From NCBI GenBank assembly GCA_011037195.1, contig JAAEAF010002794.1, positions 62,001 to 126,000 of the forward strand: 64,000 bases of DNA, read 5' to 3'. This document shows positions 31,680 through 43,452 of the stretch, piece after piece. Position 1 is the first letter of the stretch. Each line of letters begins with the position of its first letter. The notes below the pieces were generated by a model. It was not told the DNA's origin, did not search any database, and worked only from the letters and a program-made list of their open reading frames with translations. This DNA is from Triatoma infestans (Eukaryota > Arthropoda > Insecta > Hemiptera > Reduviidae). Both the position numbers and the translations under genes were made by a program.

Positions 31680-32200
31680 TAGCCAATCAGAGAAACTAAC
31701 AATATTTGCAGTAACCTGGTGTGAAACCACCAGACGCTTCGATCAGTCCCCCAAAAATCTGTCAGCACAGATTCCCCCATTTCTATATTAGGTGGGGGGG
31801 GGATGTAGGTTCTCAGCGAGAGTATTCCAGCAGTCAGACTCTATACCCCCCATAAATCAGTTATTCCGTGACACACGAAAGTGGTATGTTTATATAAATA
31901 CAGTATAAGCAATGCAAGCATGTAGATAACTAATGCAAGTAAATTCCGAAAATTCAATTGGCTAATCGTTAAAATTCCACTCCGGTTAATGATTTCCTTC
32001 AAACGTGATTCTAGGGGCGCAATGAATGTATCCCTCATGTTGTTCAGCTGGTAGAACCGAACTTTTATTGCATTTTTACTTCAGAGGGTACTTTATTGTA
32101 CTTAGCAACATCCTCTAGAACTGTCATTTGAATTTTCTTATCGAAACACAATTTGGAAAAACTGTTAGGAATGCCCACTTCTTCTGACGTCAGCAAGAGA
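31680..32200 (-). repeat. H-repeat pieces around 31690-31735 and 31960-32200
   Basis: CAGTAACCTGGTGTGAAACC recalls the H-repeat end block. TCCACTCCGGTTAATGATTT and TCAAACGTGATTCTAGG recall the module in minus order. Between them lies a C/G-run-rich stretch that I cannot assign. Confidence 0.4.
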
Positions 32201-33279
32201 TAATAACAATGTTTTAAAAAGTTGGCTCAACAAATAATAATATAGCGATTATAACGTTATACTTGGCGAAAATAATGTTGTAGAAATTAGGACTTGTTCG
32301 GATTGAAAGAATATTAATAAACTGCGTTAATATATAATAAGAAATATTAATAAATTGTGTTAATATTAATAAATAATATTAATAAGAAGAAATTTTAATA
32401 CAATGTGTTGCTGTATCCAGCAATAAGAGAAAGTTAAAAAAATTAGCCTTTACTTTTAGATGGTAATTCCTTTCAAATAGTTATTTTGAATAGTTTTAGA
32501 GATGGATGATTGAACTACAACAGACAGACACTCCAGGACGCAGGCTCTTCGTGATCAAACTGCATGAAACAGCAAAATAGATAATAAAAGAAAATCAAAA
32601 TGTCTATTAATGTAGAAAGACAACCATTTAAGGAAACTGGCAATAACGTCTCTAAAATAAAAGTTGGATCAAGAAATAAACAAACATCAAATAGTAATAA
32701 ACAAAATAAAAAAATAATTATAATAATGCATATTAGAAAATATGGCTACAACATTAATAGAAAGCCGACCCAGTTTAAAAATAACTAATTCATGAGTCAT
32801 ACAATTTATTTCCATTGGCTGGTTTCTCACAAAATGCCGTTAGTTTTTTCTTGCTTTAACACTCTTATCGCTAATGTTTAATTTATTCAAATAATTTTAC
32901 GACTTTAGTAATATTTATTGGTGATGATATAAGTTGGTATTACTATTACTCTTATTAATAATTTAATTAGGAAATTAAATTTCAGTCTCTAATTTCTTTT
33001 TAGAATCTCGCTTTTACTTTCTGACTGCTATAGGAGGAAATATTGCATTTAGGGAAATATTTTCTTAATCATGTGTTCACTTTCCCCTGAACATGAAAAT
33101 TTGTATATGTATGTATGTATGTTTGTTGTGTGTGTATGTGTGTGAGTGGCCAAATATTTAGTCCCAAATATTTAGCTACCCTTTGTCATTTAATTCAGTG
33201 GAGTGAGAGTACCTGTTTGTACCCAGCGCATTGCAGGTACATGATTGTAATTACATTACAATGTAATGTTAGTCCAGAA
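32201..33279. other. No gene recognised
   Basis: Very AT-rich (repeated TTAATATTAATAAAT near 32320-32400), with a lone H-like TTTACTTTCTGACTGCTATA at about 33013. Confidence 0.6.
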
Positions 33280-33640
33280 GACAGCTCCCCGGCCAAACTC
33301 TAATAACAACTGAAATCTAGCGTTGCAGATTTCCGAGAAACTCCCAACATCAAAAACTCAATTCTTTTTTCTTTTTTTCAGGAAAAAAAGGCTATTCAAA
33401 ATGATATGTGCTTATGTGACTAGTTATCAGTATGTTTAAAGAAAATCGTTAAAACTATTTTCAAGAAAATTGTCAAATATAAAAAAAAATAATCGGTAAA
33501 ATCGCATTCGCAATTCCCGTGGGCAGAAAGTTTTGTTCAGCGGGAAATGGGTAGCTGAACGGAATAGCAAATTTAAGCTTCCAGCGATTTCTTATTTTTA
33601 GGATATTTCGTTACGAACATACATACACGCCTCAAACACC
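33280..33640 (-). repeat. H-repeat fragment
   Basis: AAAATCGTTAAAACTATTTT, CAAGAAAATTGTCAAATAT, TCGGTAAAATCGCATTCGC, AATTTAAGCTTCCAGCGATT and GGATATTTCGTTACGAAC are in minus order. Confidence 0.6.
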
Positions 33641-34189
33641 CGTCTGTACAACATACAATACACAGAAAACATACAAAAAACATTTAAATCCCGGGAAAAC
33701 CCTCGTGATAGATTGTCAGGGTTATATATCCTGAGCTAAATACAAAATAAATAAATAGATTACGAACTTAGATAATAATTATTATCCAACATAAAAATAG
33801 GAAACGAGGGTACTTTTTATGCTTATAAAAGCAATTAATATAAAAACTTATTTCTGAAACAAAATTACATCTTGAATACAAGCCATTTTACAGTAACTAA
33901 AAAACAAGTTCTTATATATTTATATTTATATATGTAATATATCGGCGGCTGTGGCGCACATCTGTTACAAGGCAGTTTAGAGTGCAGCCATGCGGCACAG
34001 TCCCACACAGCATCCAGAAATAAGTTTTTTTTTTTTAGGAAAAGTTTCATATTAAAGTGATATATTTAATGTTGATGTTGATGTTTAATGAAAGATCTGT
34101 GTGTTTCCCGATTTACTGGCAAACAATATGCACTAAGAGAGACAGCTTTTGGAAGCAATTGATAGGAAAGCTATGATGCTTGGATTATT
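33641..34189. other. No gene recognised
   Basis: AT-rich, no domains. The short minus frame around 33870-34050 shows nothing recognisable. Confidence 0.6.
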
Positions 34190-34560
34190 TATTTTCTCTT
34201 GCTGCTGATGAGACAAAGTCCCATCTCTTGAAGCTCCGATCGTGTACAATTTTCGAAATTTATTTTTTCACAGGAAATCAATATTTTGAAGTCCCTTAAA
34301 TACCAAGATATCCAGCACACACGAAGTGTCGAACAATGTCTGCCAACCGAAAGTGTGACTCACTAATTTTTTGTTCTCCAGTTTTTCGCGTGACAACAGT
34401 AATAATTCTATTAGAGAAAACTAATTTTTGGAGGCATACCATTTCCTCTGAAGTAATATTTCGGCGCGATTGACGCTGCTATAAGATATATATATATAAA
34501 ATTAAGACATTAAATGATTGCGAGAATTGCAAGTTTGATGAAAATCGGCAAACCGGAATT
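34190..34560 (+). repeat. H-repeat fragment
   Basis: TTTTCTCTTGCTGCTGATGA, CGATCGTGTACAATTTTCGA, TTTTTTCACAGGAAATC, CCAACCGAAAGTGTGACTCA and TCGGCAAACCGGAATTGC. Plus orientation, with a compressed middle. Confidence 0.6.
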
Positions 34561-35209
34561 GCTTTGGTATGGCAGGGTGGGCTGGATACAGAACGTACAA
34601 ATATTCAAGTAAACCAAAAACCACCCCCCCCCCCCAATTATCGTCCAGAATTGTGATATCTGCCTAACAGACAATCTTATGATAATTTGTAACAACAGTT
34701 TTTTCATCAAAGAGGTTTAAACGCCCATTGTGCACCCGGGGCAACTTACACTTGGAAAAGTCTGCAACACAATTACAATATTCCTAATACAGCATCAAGA
34801 GAAATATTGCGCTTCGTAGAATGAAATATTGGGTGACGTAAGATTAGTTCTCGTTTTATCTATGTAATAAATTAGTGAGCGAATACAAACATTGAACCCA
34901 TCTCTCATGAATATGGTGGAGTGCTGTGGTATGTGTGTTGCCGGACAAGCACAGGAATATATATATAGCAGCCAGCAGCTGTTCAAACACTCCTCCCACT
35001 CAGCCAGTTCTCACACCACAGGGTTATAATACGGTTTATCAGCAGGCCACGTCATGCTTATCAATATTCCATATTCACCTTGTCTATTTGTTCAAGTATT
35101 GTTATTAACCATTTATGGGTAATATTGATTGACTGTATGGCACATAATTACTGTCGTCCATGAAACCTATTGCTGAGCAAGGCCCACAGAGGGATGGCAC
35201 TGTATGCCA
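34561..35209. other. No gene recognised
   Basis: Contains a run of 12 C at 34624-34635. Otherwise no repeats or genes that I can name. Confidence 0.5.
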
Positions 35210-36100
35210 CAGTTATGCCGGGAAGCTTGACAGAGAAGCGCCAAAAGTAAGTTCGGAACCAATGAAAAGAAGAGCGGCGTGAAGAAGAATCACTCGGAAG
35301 CGATGGCTGTTATTCTGTTGTACTTACCTCACTCAGGAACTACTTAAAACAATTCATCATAAATTGGAACACAGATGTTGTGCGTTGAAATGGGTTTAAT
35401 CGAAGTACCTCTGCATCTCAAATAGGGATCTCACAATCAGGTTGTACTATGTATTGAGTCTTCTCAATAACCAGAAGTAACACCCGCCAAATAGCTCAGA
35501 GCTCCTGGCTCTTTCAGGATAGTGCAGCAACAACACAGCTTGTTTATTATCAATATTTATATTTATTAGTATTGTCTATAGGGAAAACCCAAGCCCTACA
35601 CTAGCCAAAGCTGTCCAGACCTGATCTTAATTAACTAAGACTGTCAGCAGTCCGATTAACCAGACAATAATCTTAAAGGGAAGTGCCTAAGTCTTCCATA
35701 GACCCAATCAACACAAGCAATCTCACAAAATAAATGGCGATTCCTCACACACTTCATAAAAGGGTCTCTGACATAAAAAATCATTACCCACTAAACCCAG
35801 TAAGGGATCAAACCAGGTGCCCTAAGAGAAGTCCATTAAAGAGACTGACAACATCTCACTATCAGCGCTATCCAGACCTCCAATCAGCATCTTAGATTGC
35901 CAACAACTCACTGAGCTCATCCACAAAAATTACGCCATCCTTGGACGTTTGATTGAGAAAGGCCAACAGCAAGTTAGGGGCCAATGAAGGGAAGAGTAGC
36001 TCGAAGGAGAAACAGTCTGAAACGATGGCTATTTGTCTGCTGTGCTTTCTTCACTCAGGAACTATTCAAACAAATTAATGTAACTTTGGAACAGGCGGGG
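35210..36100. repeat. Direct-repeat pair enclosing a tRNA-like segment
   Basis: A segment at 35240-35375 (AAGTTCGGAACCAATGAAAA, GCGATGGCTGTTATTCTG, CTCACTCAGGAACTAC) recurs at 35962-36098 (AAGTTAGGGGCCAATGAAGG, ACGATGGCTATTTGTCTG, TTCACTCAGGAACTAT) at roughly 70-75 percent identity. Between them, the minus strand carries TGGATAGCGCTGATAGTGAG (A-box-like) and GGTTTGATCCC (B box; plus 35806-35816), about 50 bases apart. This suggests a tRNA-derived SINE or a degraded terminal-repeat element. Confidence 0.45.
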
Positions 36101-36239
36101 GGGAGGAGGATATACTCCCTAGAACCTTCCAAGATTTTGAGATTCCTCAGACATCCCATCTTGGCAAGAGTGCTCTAAGTGAGCAGTTATGGCGCCAGAG
36201 GGCACAATAGACCATGGAGGTCACTGTGCATTAAACATT

Positions 36240-36448
36240 CATGCTCATTCTTATTACAGAATATTTTACAAAAATGAGTTTGAAATTGGTTTGAACCCCC
36301 GCCCCCACAAATTTGGAACATAGATGTGGACTTTTCTTTGAGCATATGCGGTTTTAATTTAATGTTCTCAATAAATGGCCCAGTTCAGGAGGTTCCTACC
36401 AATTTTAAACTCATTTTGGTAAAATATTCTGCGATAAGAATGCGCATG
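36240..36448. repeat. Long imperfect hairpin (58 bp arms)
   Basis: The arm 36240-36297 pairs with 36391-36448 with seven mismatches in 58 (about 88 percent). The loop is 93 bases. The arms contain CAGAATATTTTAC and its complement. It could be a small foldback element or a dsRNA-forming transcript. No coding. Confidence 0.8.
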
Positions 36449-37004
36449 AACAAAATTAAAATAAATTTCTAGGAAAAAAGATTGCATCATCTAATTTGTA
36501 TTGTGTGGCGTTGTAAAAAAAATAAAAACTTGTATTGTGATTTTATATGAAATCCATACAGAGTTATAAAATTGCTAACATAACTGGCATTCTTCTGGAG
36601 TTTATATATCATACCAATGGCCCCAGTTAAGGAGATGACAGTTTGGTCACACGACGATAAAACGAGGCCTCACTCTGATCCAATAACTTACAGTATTTTA
36701 TCCAAACTGGAACTAGATCAAAATGGCAACTTTTCCCAGCATTTGGTTCAACATAACCCAAGCTACCTAGTTTGTCTGAAAGGCCATTACGGTTCTCCTA
36801 GCACTTTCCAGTATCACTAGATTATTTAAGAGCAGAATGGGGTAACAAATCCCCAGAATCCTGTAAAATGTAAACATTTCAATGGCACCTAATCTGAATG
36901 TGCCTGGAGTGCAACAAATATAGTATTCAATACTATTTTGGCAACACAATAAGTTTTGATTCTGATGTGGACACATGCGCTTTGTGCTCACTGTGCAACT
37001 TCAC
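36449..37004. other. No gene recognised
   Basis: Unique-looking sequence with two overlapping short open frames on opposite strands near 36620-36990. Neither shows a domain. Confidence 0.5.
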
Positions 37005-37480
37005 TTACTGCCGCAATAAGAGCAAGTTTGGAACTGGCGAGTTTTCGAAATTGAGTTTTCACCGGAAATAGATATGTTTTGGAGTTTTCTGAGCAGAAAA
37101 AATGTTTATGCACATATGTACGCGACAAAATACCTAGAAACTGAATAATTACAGCAAACTGAAACTTGATATTCCGTTCAGGCAACTTAATAGGATCGGC
37201 ATGAAATTTTGGTCTAATACCTTCAATTGAAAGTGCACTTGCTGACTAGCTATCTGAGTTTTTTTAATACACTTTTCTTGAATTTACTTCTTACGATTTT
37301 CCTCAGGTTTCATATATAGAGCAAATATATACCTGTCATTTTCATTTTAAACATTTTTCTGGGTATTTTTTTTTATTTATTTCTGGGAGAATCGTATAAC
37401 TTTTAATATCCCTAACCAGTTGCAGATTATGGTGTATGCAAGAGAGGTACCCACCCAACTCTTTTTAACACACCCCGCCA
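37005..37480 (+). repeat. H-repeat fragment
   Basis: ACTTACTGCCGCAATAAGAG, GGCGAGTTTTCGAAATTGAG, TTTTCACCGGAAATAGATAT, CTGAAACTTGATATTCCGTT and TTTTAAACATTTTTCTGGG are in plus order. No long (GT)n. Confidence 0.8.
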
Positions 37481-40264
37481 CTTGGATCAAAGTAATTGAT
37501 AAAACTTTTAATTAATGTTCCTCCAACCCAAAAATGAAGTCAAACCAATAATATCAAACAAAGAAATGTGAATATTTAAAGTTTAGCTGGTTTATTAAAA
37601 TTAAAAATATTAAATTTTTGTTTAATAACATTAATGATGTTTAGTTGTGTGTACACACTATTTAGTTGTGTGCAATAAAATTAGTTTGTTAAAATTGTTG
37701 GTTGGTAGAATAACAAACGTAAGGAGAGGGGGTCTCGAAATTTCGTCAGCCTAGGGGTCTCCACCTGGTTCAATTAGCCTAAGTTTAGACAAGATAATCG
37801 ATATTGGTATTTTCGTTTTAAAAGAGAGTCTAGCTGCTGTTTTAGGATTTATTCAGCTGAACTTTGCACTAGATCCGTACAGACATTTCAAACAGAATTT
37901 TATTTTGTCATGTAAGATTTTAAAATTTAACATAAATGTGAATTTGTTATTTATAACTTGTTTCCGGTTTTTGCAAAGGTATATTTCCTTTTTATAGAGA
38001 AGATAAAGAAGCTTCATCCTACACTACAAATACTGACAGTTCCACAAACTGGAACTTGAGACATCTATCTATTTGGCAATAGATATTTACCCTGTAAATT
38101 TATTTCACTGAATAAAACTGTATGTAATAATTGTTACATCAATTGTAACAATTTACACTCTTATCTAATTAATAAATAAAGAATTAATGTCAATTACCTA
38201 ATCAGAATTTTAATGTATTTAATAAAAAGAAAAAATTAATTTCAACTTTTTAATTTGACAATAATTAATTAACTGCCATCAAATTAACTAGCGCACTTTC
38301 TTAAATGGTCATGATCTTAATTTAGCAATAAATTAAGAATAATTATTGTGCAATAAAATGGTAATTACGATTAAGAGAATTAAATCTATTATGGTAATTA
38401 TTATCAGAGCAAAGGACCGGTTTTATTAGGTGCACTAATAGGTGTTACGCAATATCTTATCACAGCCTTATCAGCCAAACAATCTTGATATAGGTCATCT
38501 GAATATGGTCACTTGATAACGAAGTATTTCTTTTCTTGGTCTGTATTTAAATTCTTCCAGGACTAAATTTCAATTAAACTATTTAATAGTGTAGCAGTAG
38601 CAAAACCAGACCTATTAAAAATAATAAAAGTAATATAATGAACGCAATTTCATAACATTATAACAAGTTAGTTTAACCAGCGGTAAACACAGTAAACATT
38701 CTCTAATTAGCTTCTTCTATTGGGACAATGTAAACAAACTGAAAATACTAGGGGAAGGGAGAGGCTTTGCCAACAAACTGTAAATAGTCAACTAGAAAAT
38801 AAAACTAATCGGAAGCTGTGAACAGAGGGAGATAAATAATGTGACCGGCCTCACAGATCATTATGAATGCATTCGTTCCCGCGGTACACGTCTTGCGATT
38901 CTTGCCCTGCAAACTCCTCTGCATATTTTGGGTTTTTGTCTAACTGTTGTTCATTAAACATCTAGATCTGAAAATAGGTGTTATGATGGATTAATACTCG
39001 GTAAAATAACGTTATAAAGTTTGGAGAGTACACGATAGGATCGTGGATGCCTTCACTCGGCCTTTATTGCGGCCTAACTAACGTTATGACAAAAATATGT
39101 AGACAACTAAATTCAGTAACTCTTGTTCTATTCATTTTTTATGTAAAATTAATGTTATAAAAGATAGTTAAAAACATAATGCGTTACTGCCGTTCTCGAG
39201 ACTCTCTCGTTTGTCATTCTCTCATTTCTTCAAATTAAATCAACCACGTGATGAATGCTATTATTCTCTTATTGCAATTAAATGTAGTTTGATACCACAT
39301 AAGTGGCAGAACCTTTCATTGCACAAAAATGGCCGTGCGTAGGCCGAATGTGGAATTTTTTTAGATACTGAAACGATAGTAATTTACTGTAGAAATACTG
39401 CGACTAACTGGCAGACAAACAACAGAGCAGGTACATCAGAACGTAAAAAGACAATCTCAACATCTCACTTACAGCGCCTTTACAAATTATTTGCACATTT
39501 TTAAATCATTACGTTCAATTGATGATATTTGATCGAAATTTTCATGCTAAAACTGGACTAGTGGTACTGGAAACGAACTTCAATTTTGAGTTGGCCGCGA
39601 TTTTTCGTATTTTGTTCACCACTCACAAAACAAAGCGCTGAAAACTGAAATTCTAAAAACCTCATTAACACATTGTAAAACCTCTGTTAAAAGAAGTAAC
39701 GAACGTGGTAGTTCAGTAATTGTTTCAATAGGTATATTAATGAATTGAAGCATAAAACAAGGTATATTGTTTTATTGTAAAATGTTTATACATAATAAAA
39801 AACTGCAGTTAATTTATCAACTAAAATCAAGTAAACAGATATAGACAGTGTGACTAACATGTGTGAGTCCTGTATTAGCTAATAACAAGAATGAAGCCTT
39901 TCTTTTATATTGTAGTTTGTAGTTGTTCATTAAATTATCTCATTTCCGGATTTTCATGTCATTTAAATGCACGCGCTAGTTCCGGCTACTCACCTCCATT
40001 GTACTTCTCTTGTTTTGGGTGTGTGTGTTTGTTGTATTGTAATTGTATGCGATTTCATTTAAAATTTCATAACTTCTTTTTACAATAATTTGGAATTGTA
40101 ACAAAGCTGCTAATGTGTATTAGTAATATAGGCGGTAGAATTATACACTGTAATAAAGGGCCAACTTAAGAGGATAGCAAAACTGTTGGTTCATAACAAG
40201 ATAACAATAGATTCGCCTAAAAAAATTCAATTTTCCTAAAATGTTGTTTCGATTAAATATTGGT
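37481..40264. other. No gene recognised
   Basis: 2.8 kb of AT-rich DNA. Only a degraded H-like piece (minus) at about 39590-39640 (GTTGGCCGCGATTTTTCGTA, TTTTGTTCACC) is visible. Confidence 0.5.
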
Positions 40265-41410
40265 AGGCATTTAGTATGCAAATAGTAAAAGTAGTTCGAA
40301 AAAAATCGTTAGAACACTTATATAAGCCATACTTCCGGTTGATGGATTTTGATCAAAAGCTGATTGTCAGATGGGAATGTGGTAACCAGACGGCTTCACA
40401 ATATGGTGTGCAACACTCACACCACTTTCTCTTGCTGCAGTTCACACAGAGTTATGAATGACAACTTCTCTCCAAACTTTACCTTTTTACTAATTGTTTA
40501 TTTGTTGGATACAGAGTTGGGTCCGCAATGCTGGCTAACAGTTATAATTTTATCCGCCGTGATTTTTCATTGTTTTGGTTCTGACCGGTTTCGGACACTC
40601 TGACGATGCAGAAGAATTGAAACCGATCAGAACTATAAATATAAAAATGAAGCATGCTTCGGCGGATGAGATCATAAATGTTTATTTGTTTCAATTTTGT
40701 ATCAATAGGAGAACCTAAACTAAATAAAATGAATTTTGAGTAAAAAATAACTTCCACCCTCCACCAGAAGCCCTTAAATGAATTTTCTCTGAGAAATATT
40801 TCAAATAAAACATGTTAGCTCTTTATATGTTTATTGATATATCAAGTTTAAAGAAAGTTGTTGGAGCCGTTTTCGGAAGAATAGCAGAAAACTGAAAAAA
40901 ACTGTTTAGTAAATAGGCATTTGCGGTCAACCGAGTTTATTCAAACTTGGAATATTGTCAACATATTTAATTCTATTTAATATTATTTGAATGATAGAAT
41001 TGCATAGTAAATAAAATAGCGCTCTTTAGGAGAAAATCTAATCCCACCCTTCCTCCAAAGGCTTCCTTAATTAAATTTTCCCCTAATAAAATTTAGCAGT
41101 GTGTGTAGTATAGTTAATACACCGCGTTAAAAAGAAACCTTCGAGCCGTTTACAAGAAAATCGCAAAAGACTAAAAAAAACAAAACAAATTCGCTAAAGA
41201 GGCACTTTTGGTTGAACGATTTTTACAAAACGCTTATTCTCAGGTCTCCTGGTAGCACTTTAACAAATATTAAGTTCTAACATTCTGCGATTTTTTTGTT
41301 TTTGAGATATGCTGACCCACACGCATAGACCAATTGCTTAAAACCACTTTCTTGGGCTAGGGGACTTCAAAACGGATATTCCGGTGAAAACTCCAGGAAC
41401 TAATAAAAAT
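40265..41410 (-). repeat. H-repeat copy, full length, with one insertion
   Basis: It carries the end block GTGTGCAACACTCACACC and TTTCTCTTGCTGC at about 40405, ATTTCAAATAAAACATGTTA, AGCCGTTTTCGGAAGAATAG, the second module at 41040-41220, TTTTTTGTTTTTGAGATATG, and GATATTCCGGTGAAAACTCC. Minus order. A 172 bp insertion with a target duplication splits it at 40507-40678. The hairpin itself is lost. Confidence 0.8.
40507..40678 (+). mobile_element. 172 bp palindromic insertion with hammerhead-like core, 12 bp target duplication
   Basis: Perfect TGTTTATTTGTT flanks it at 40495-40506 and 40679-40690. The centre holds TTCTGACCGGTTTC paired with GAAACCGATCAGAA (14 bp, one wobble). The loop contains CTCTGACGATG, so CTGACGA...GAAACC is present. 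The pairing extends outward (ATCCGCCG / CGGCGGAT). It resembles the inverted terminal piece of a PLE. I see no proper stem II or cleavage site. Confidence 0.6.
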
Positions 41411-42483
41411 GATCAATTAGCTTTGCAGGGAAAGAAAGTGTCATGCACGTGGAACTGCATTTATATTTATTTTGATGACACACTTCCTTGGGGAAGGACT
41501 AGAACTTTCCGTTAGTGTGTATTCGGTATACACTTTGACTGGCAAATTTAAATTCAAATTTAAACATCCTTTCTTCATCACATATGAATAAAAACATACA
41601 GTTGCCACGAGCCCTAAAGTCAATGAGTAAGGAGAGCGATTTCTGTGAGAAATATGACGATGGTCGGTGTTATCATTAACGTCACTAGTGATCAAAGTTC
41701 AGTTACTTAAATACTTCAAACCTCATTATTATCGAAGGACGCATTTCTCTCGATGATGGACTTATCACAACTCAACTTATCTGAAATCTGATTTAAAATT
41801 CTGTAAATCAGCTGTAATATAACAACACGGGGTGGCTATAACATAAGGTAACATGCTTATTATATTGCGCACATACAACATAATCTAACAAAAGTAAAAC
41901 TAATCGGATAGTAAGTAACAGGGTAAGTTTCATCCCGTCTGGGTCGGTGGATCTAAGAGAGTGATTATACAGAGTGCGCTTACAACAACTGATGACCACA
42001 TTACGTAATTGTGTTCCCTGTGTTTGTGTGCGTTGTGCGTCTTTTATGGAAGAACTGCAACAACCAGTTAAATTTCACTGAACTCTTTCTAAACTTAGAA
42101 CTGAATGTAGTTGTGCACTGGATGTTGTACAGGTATGGAAGGCCTCGTTCTTGTTTATAACATCTTTTGCTCTAGATTATATAATCCCAATTATACTCTA
42201 TCCTCTTAGGATTAAATTCATCCATTAAAATTGGACTTATAGGAGAAACTTATCATGAAATTAAACCCGTCTATAGTACTGTACTGAACTAGTTGTTCTG
42301 CCAAGTTCGCTGAAAAGAATATGCATTGCACGTTCGAACGTATCAGTTTCTCTGAGACCAGTCGAACCTGTCAGTTTCAGCACACGGAAAATTAAGCCCT
42401 AATTCTTCATGATAATGACGAGTGGGGGGGAGTTTGTGCGAGTGAATCAATGGACATCTTTAAGGTTTGAAAACAACAGCGGC
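41411..42483. other. No gene recognised
   Basis: No repeat or protein signature that I can name. Moderately AT-rich. Confidence 0.5.
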
Positions 42484-42650
42484 ATTAAAATAATGAATGA
42501 GATGTTCAGTAACCACAGGGTCGGGAGATAGGGACCGGTAAGCTGGCCTCCCAGATCGCCAGATTTAACCCCCCTAGATTTCTTTCTTCGGGGGATATTT
42601 CAAAGAAAAAATGTATGCTAAGGAACCAACAACTCCTTGGAATATTTAGC
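42484..42650 (+). pseudogene. Mariner/Tc1-superfamily transposase scrap
   Basis: One frame reads SWPPRSPDLTPLDFFLRG. This matches the block around the second catalytic Asp that is typical of IS630-Tc1-mariner transposases found in insects (usual form WPPRSPDLTPLDFFLWG). There is an in-frame TAG before it (at about 42527) and a TAA after it (at about 42619). Only about 50 codons are left and no inverted repeats are visible, so it is long dead. Confidence 0.8.
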
Positions 42651-43410
42651 TTAGATATGTATTGTTTTGTAAATGCTTCAAATTTCACTTTTAATAACAT
42701 TTATTACTGTAAAGTAGCACATGTTTTGATTCGATAAAAAAAAAACTCCAGAAGCACCTAGAGAAGTGGAGGACTAAACCTGCTTAGCAGTTCCAGCAGA
42801 CATGATACGATGAGCAACTTCATCTGTTGGGCAGCGACTGCGCATGTGCCGTATAAGCCGAGAAGGTCATTTTGAATAAATAGGAAATATTTTTTTATCG
42901 ATTTTTGTAAATAAACTGGAATTTTGTTTTGTTTTAATGATGATTTACCTGATTTTTAAGTCCCTTACGGTTTTAAAATATCTTTAAGTTTTATCAACAT
43001 TTGACCTCTCTTATTTATTCGAAATTAATAAGAAAATCCGCTTTTAATTTTAGTTTACGAAAATTAGGAAAAAACGACGAAAATTAATCTTTATGACTGA
43101 ATATCTAAGCAACGGTTTGAAATATTGAAGTGAAATTAACGGTATTTTTCTTCGTTTTTTTAATAGTTTTCACTATAGTACTAAAAATAGGGGGTCAAAA
43201 ATGAACCGCCACTTTCAACCACCGATTCAAGGTGTAAGGCAGCAATAAAATCAAATAACACTAACACCATCATAAACTAGAGCGAAAATACTTCAACAAA
43301 CTTTATGTTTACTTTTTAAATATCTTCCTTCGATGAAGAGTTATTTCAAAAGTGGCCATTTAAATGGGCCTTGTATATAATGTAATATACCATACATAAC
43401 ACACAAACAA

Positions 43411-43411
<1 letters not shown>
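42651..43411. other. No gene recognised
   Basis: AT-rich sequence leading to an (AC)n tract at about 43414-43451. No domain is visible. Confidence 0.6.

Positions 43412-43451
<40 letters not shown>

Positions 43452-43452
<1 letters not shown>

Noticed and set aside
40575..40634. Functional hammerhead ribozyme
   Set aside because: The GGTTTC/GAAACC pairing runs straight through the place where the core should be open, and no stem II is visible; kept only as a hammerhead-like motif.
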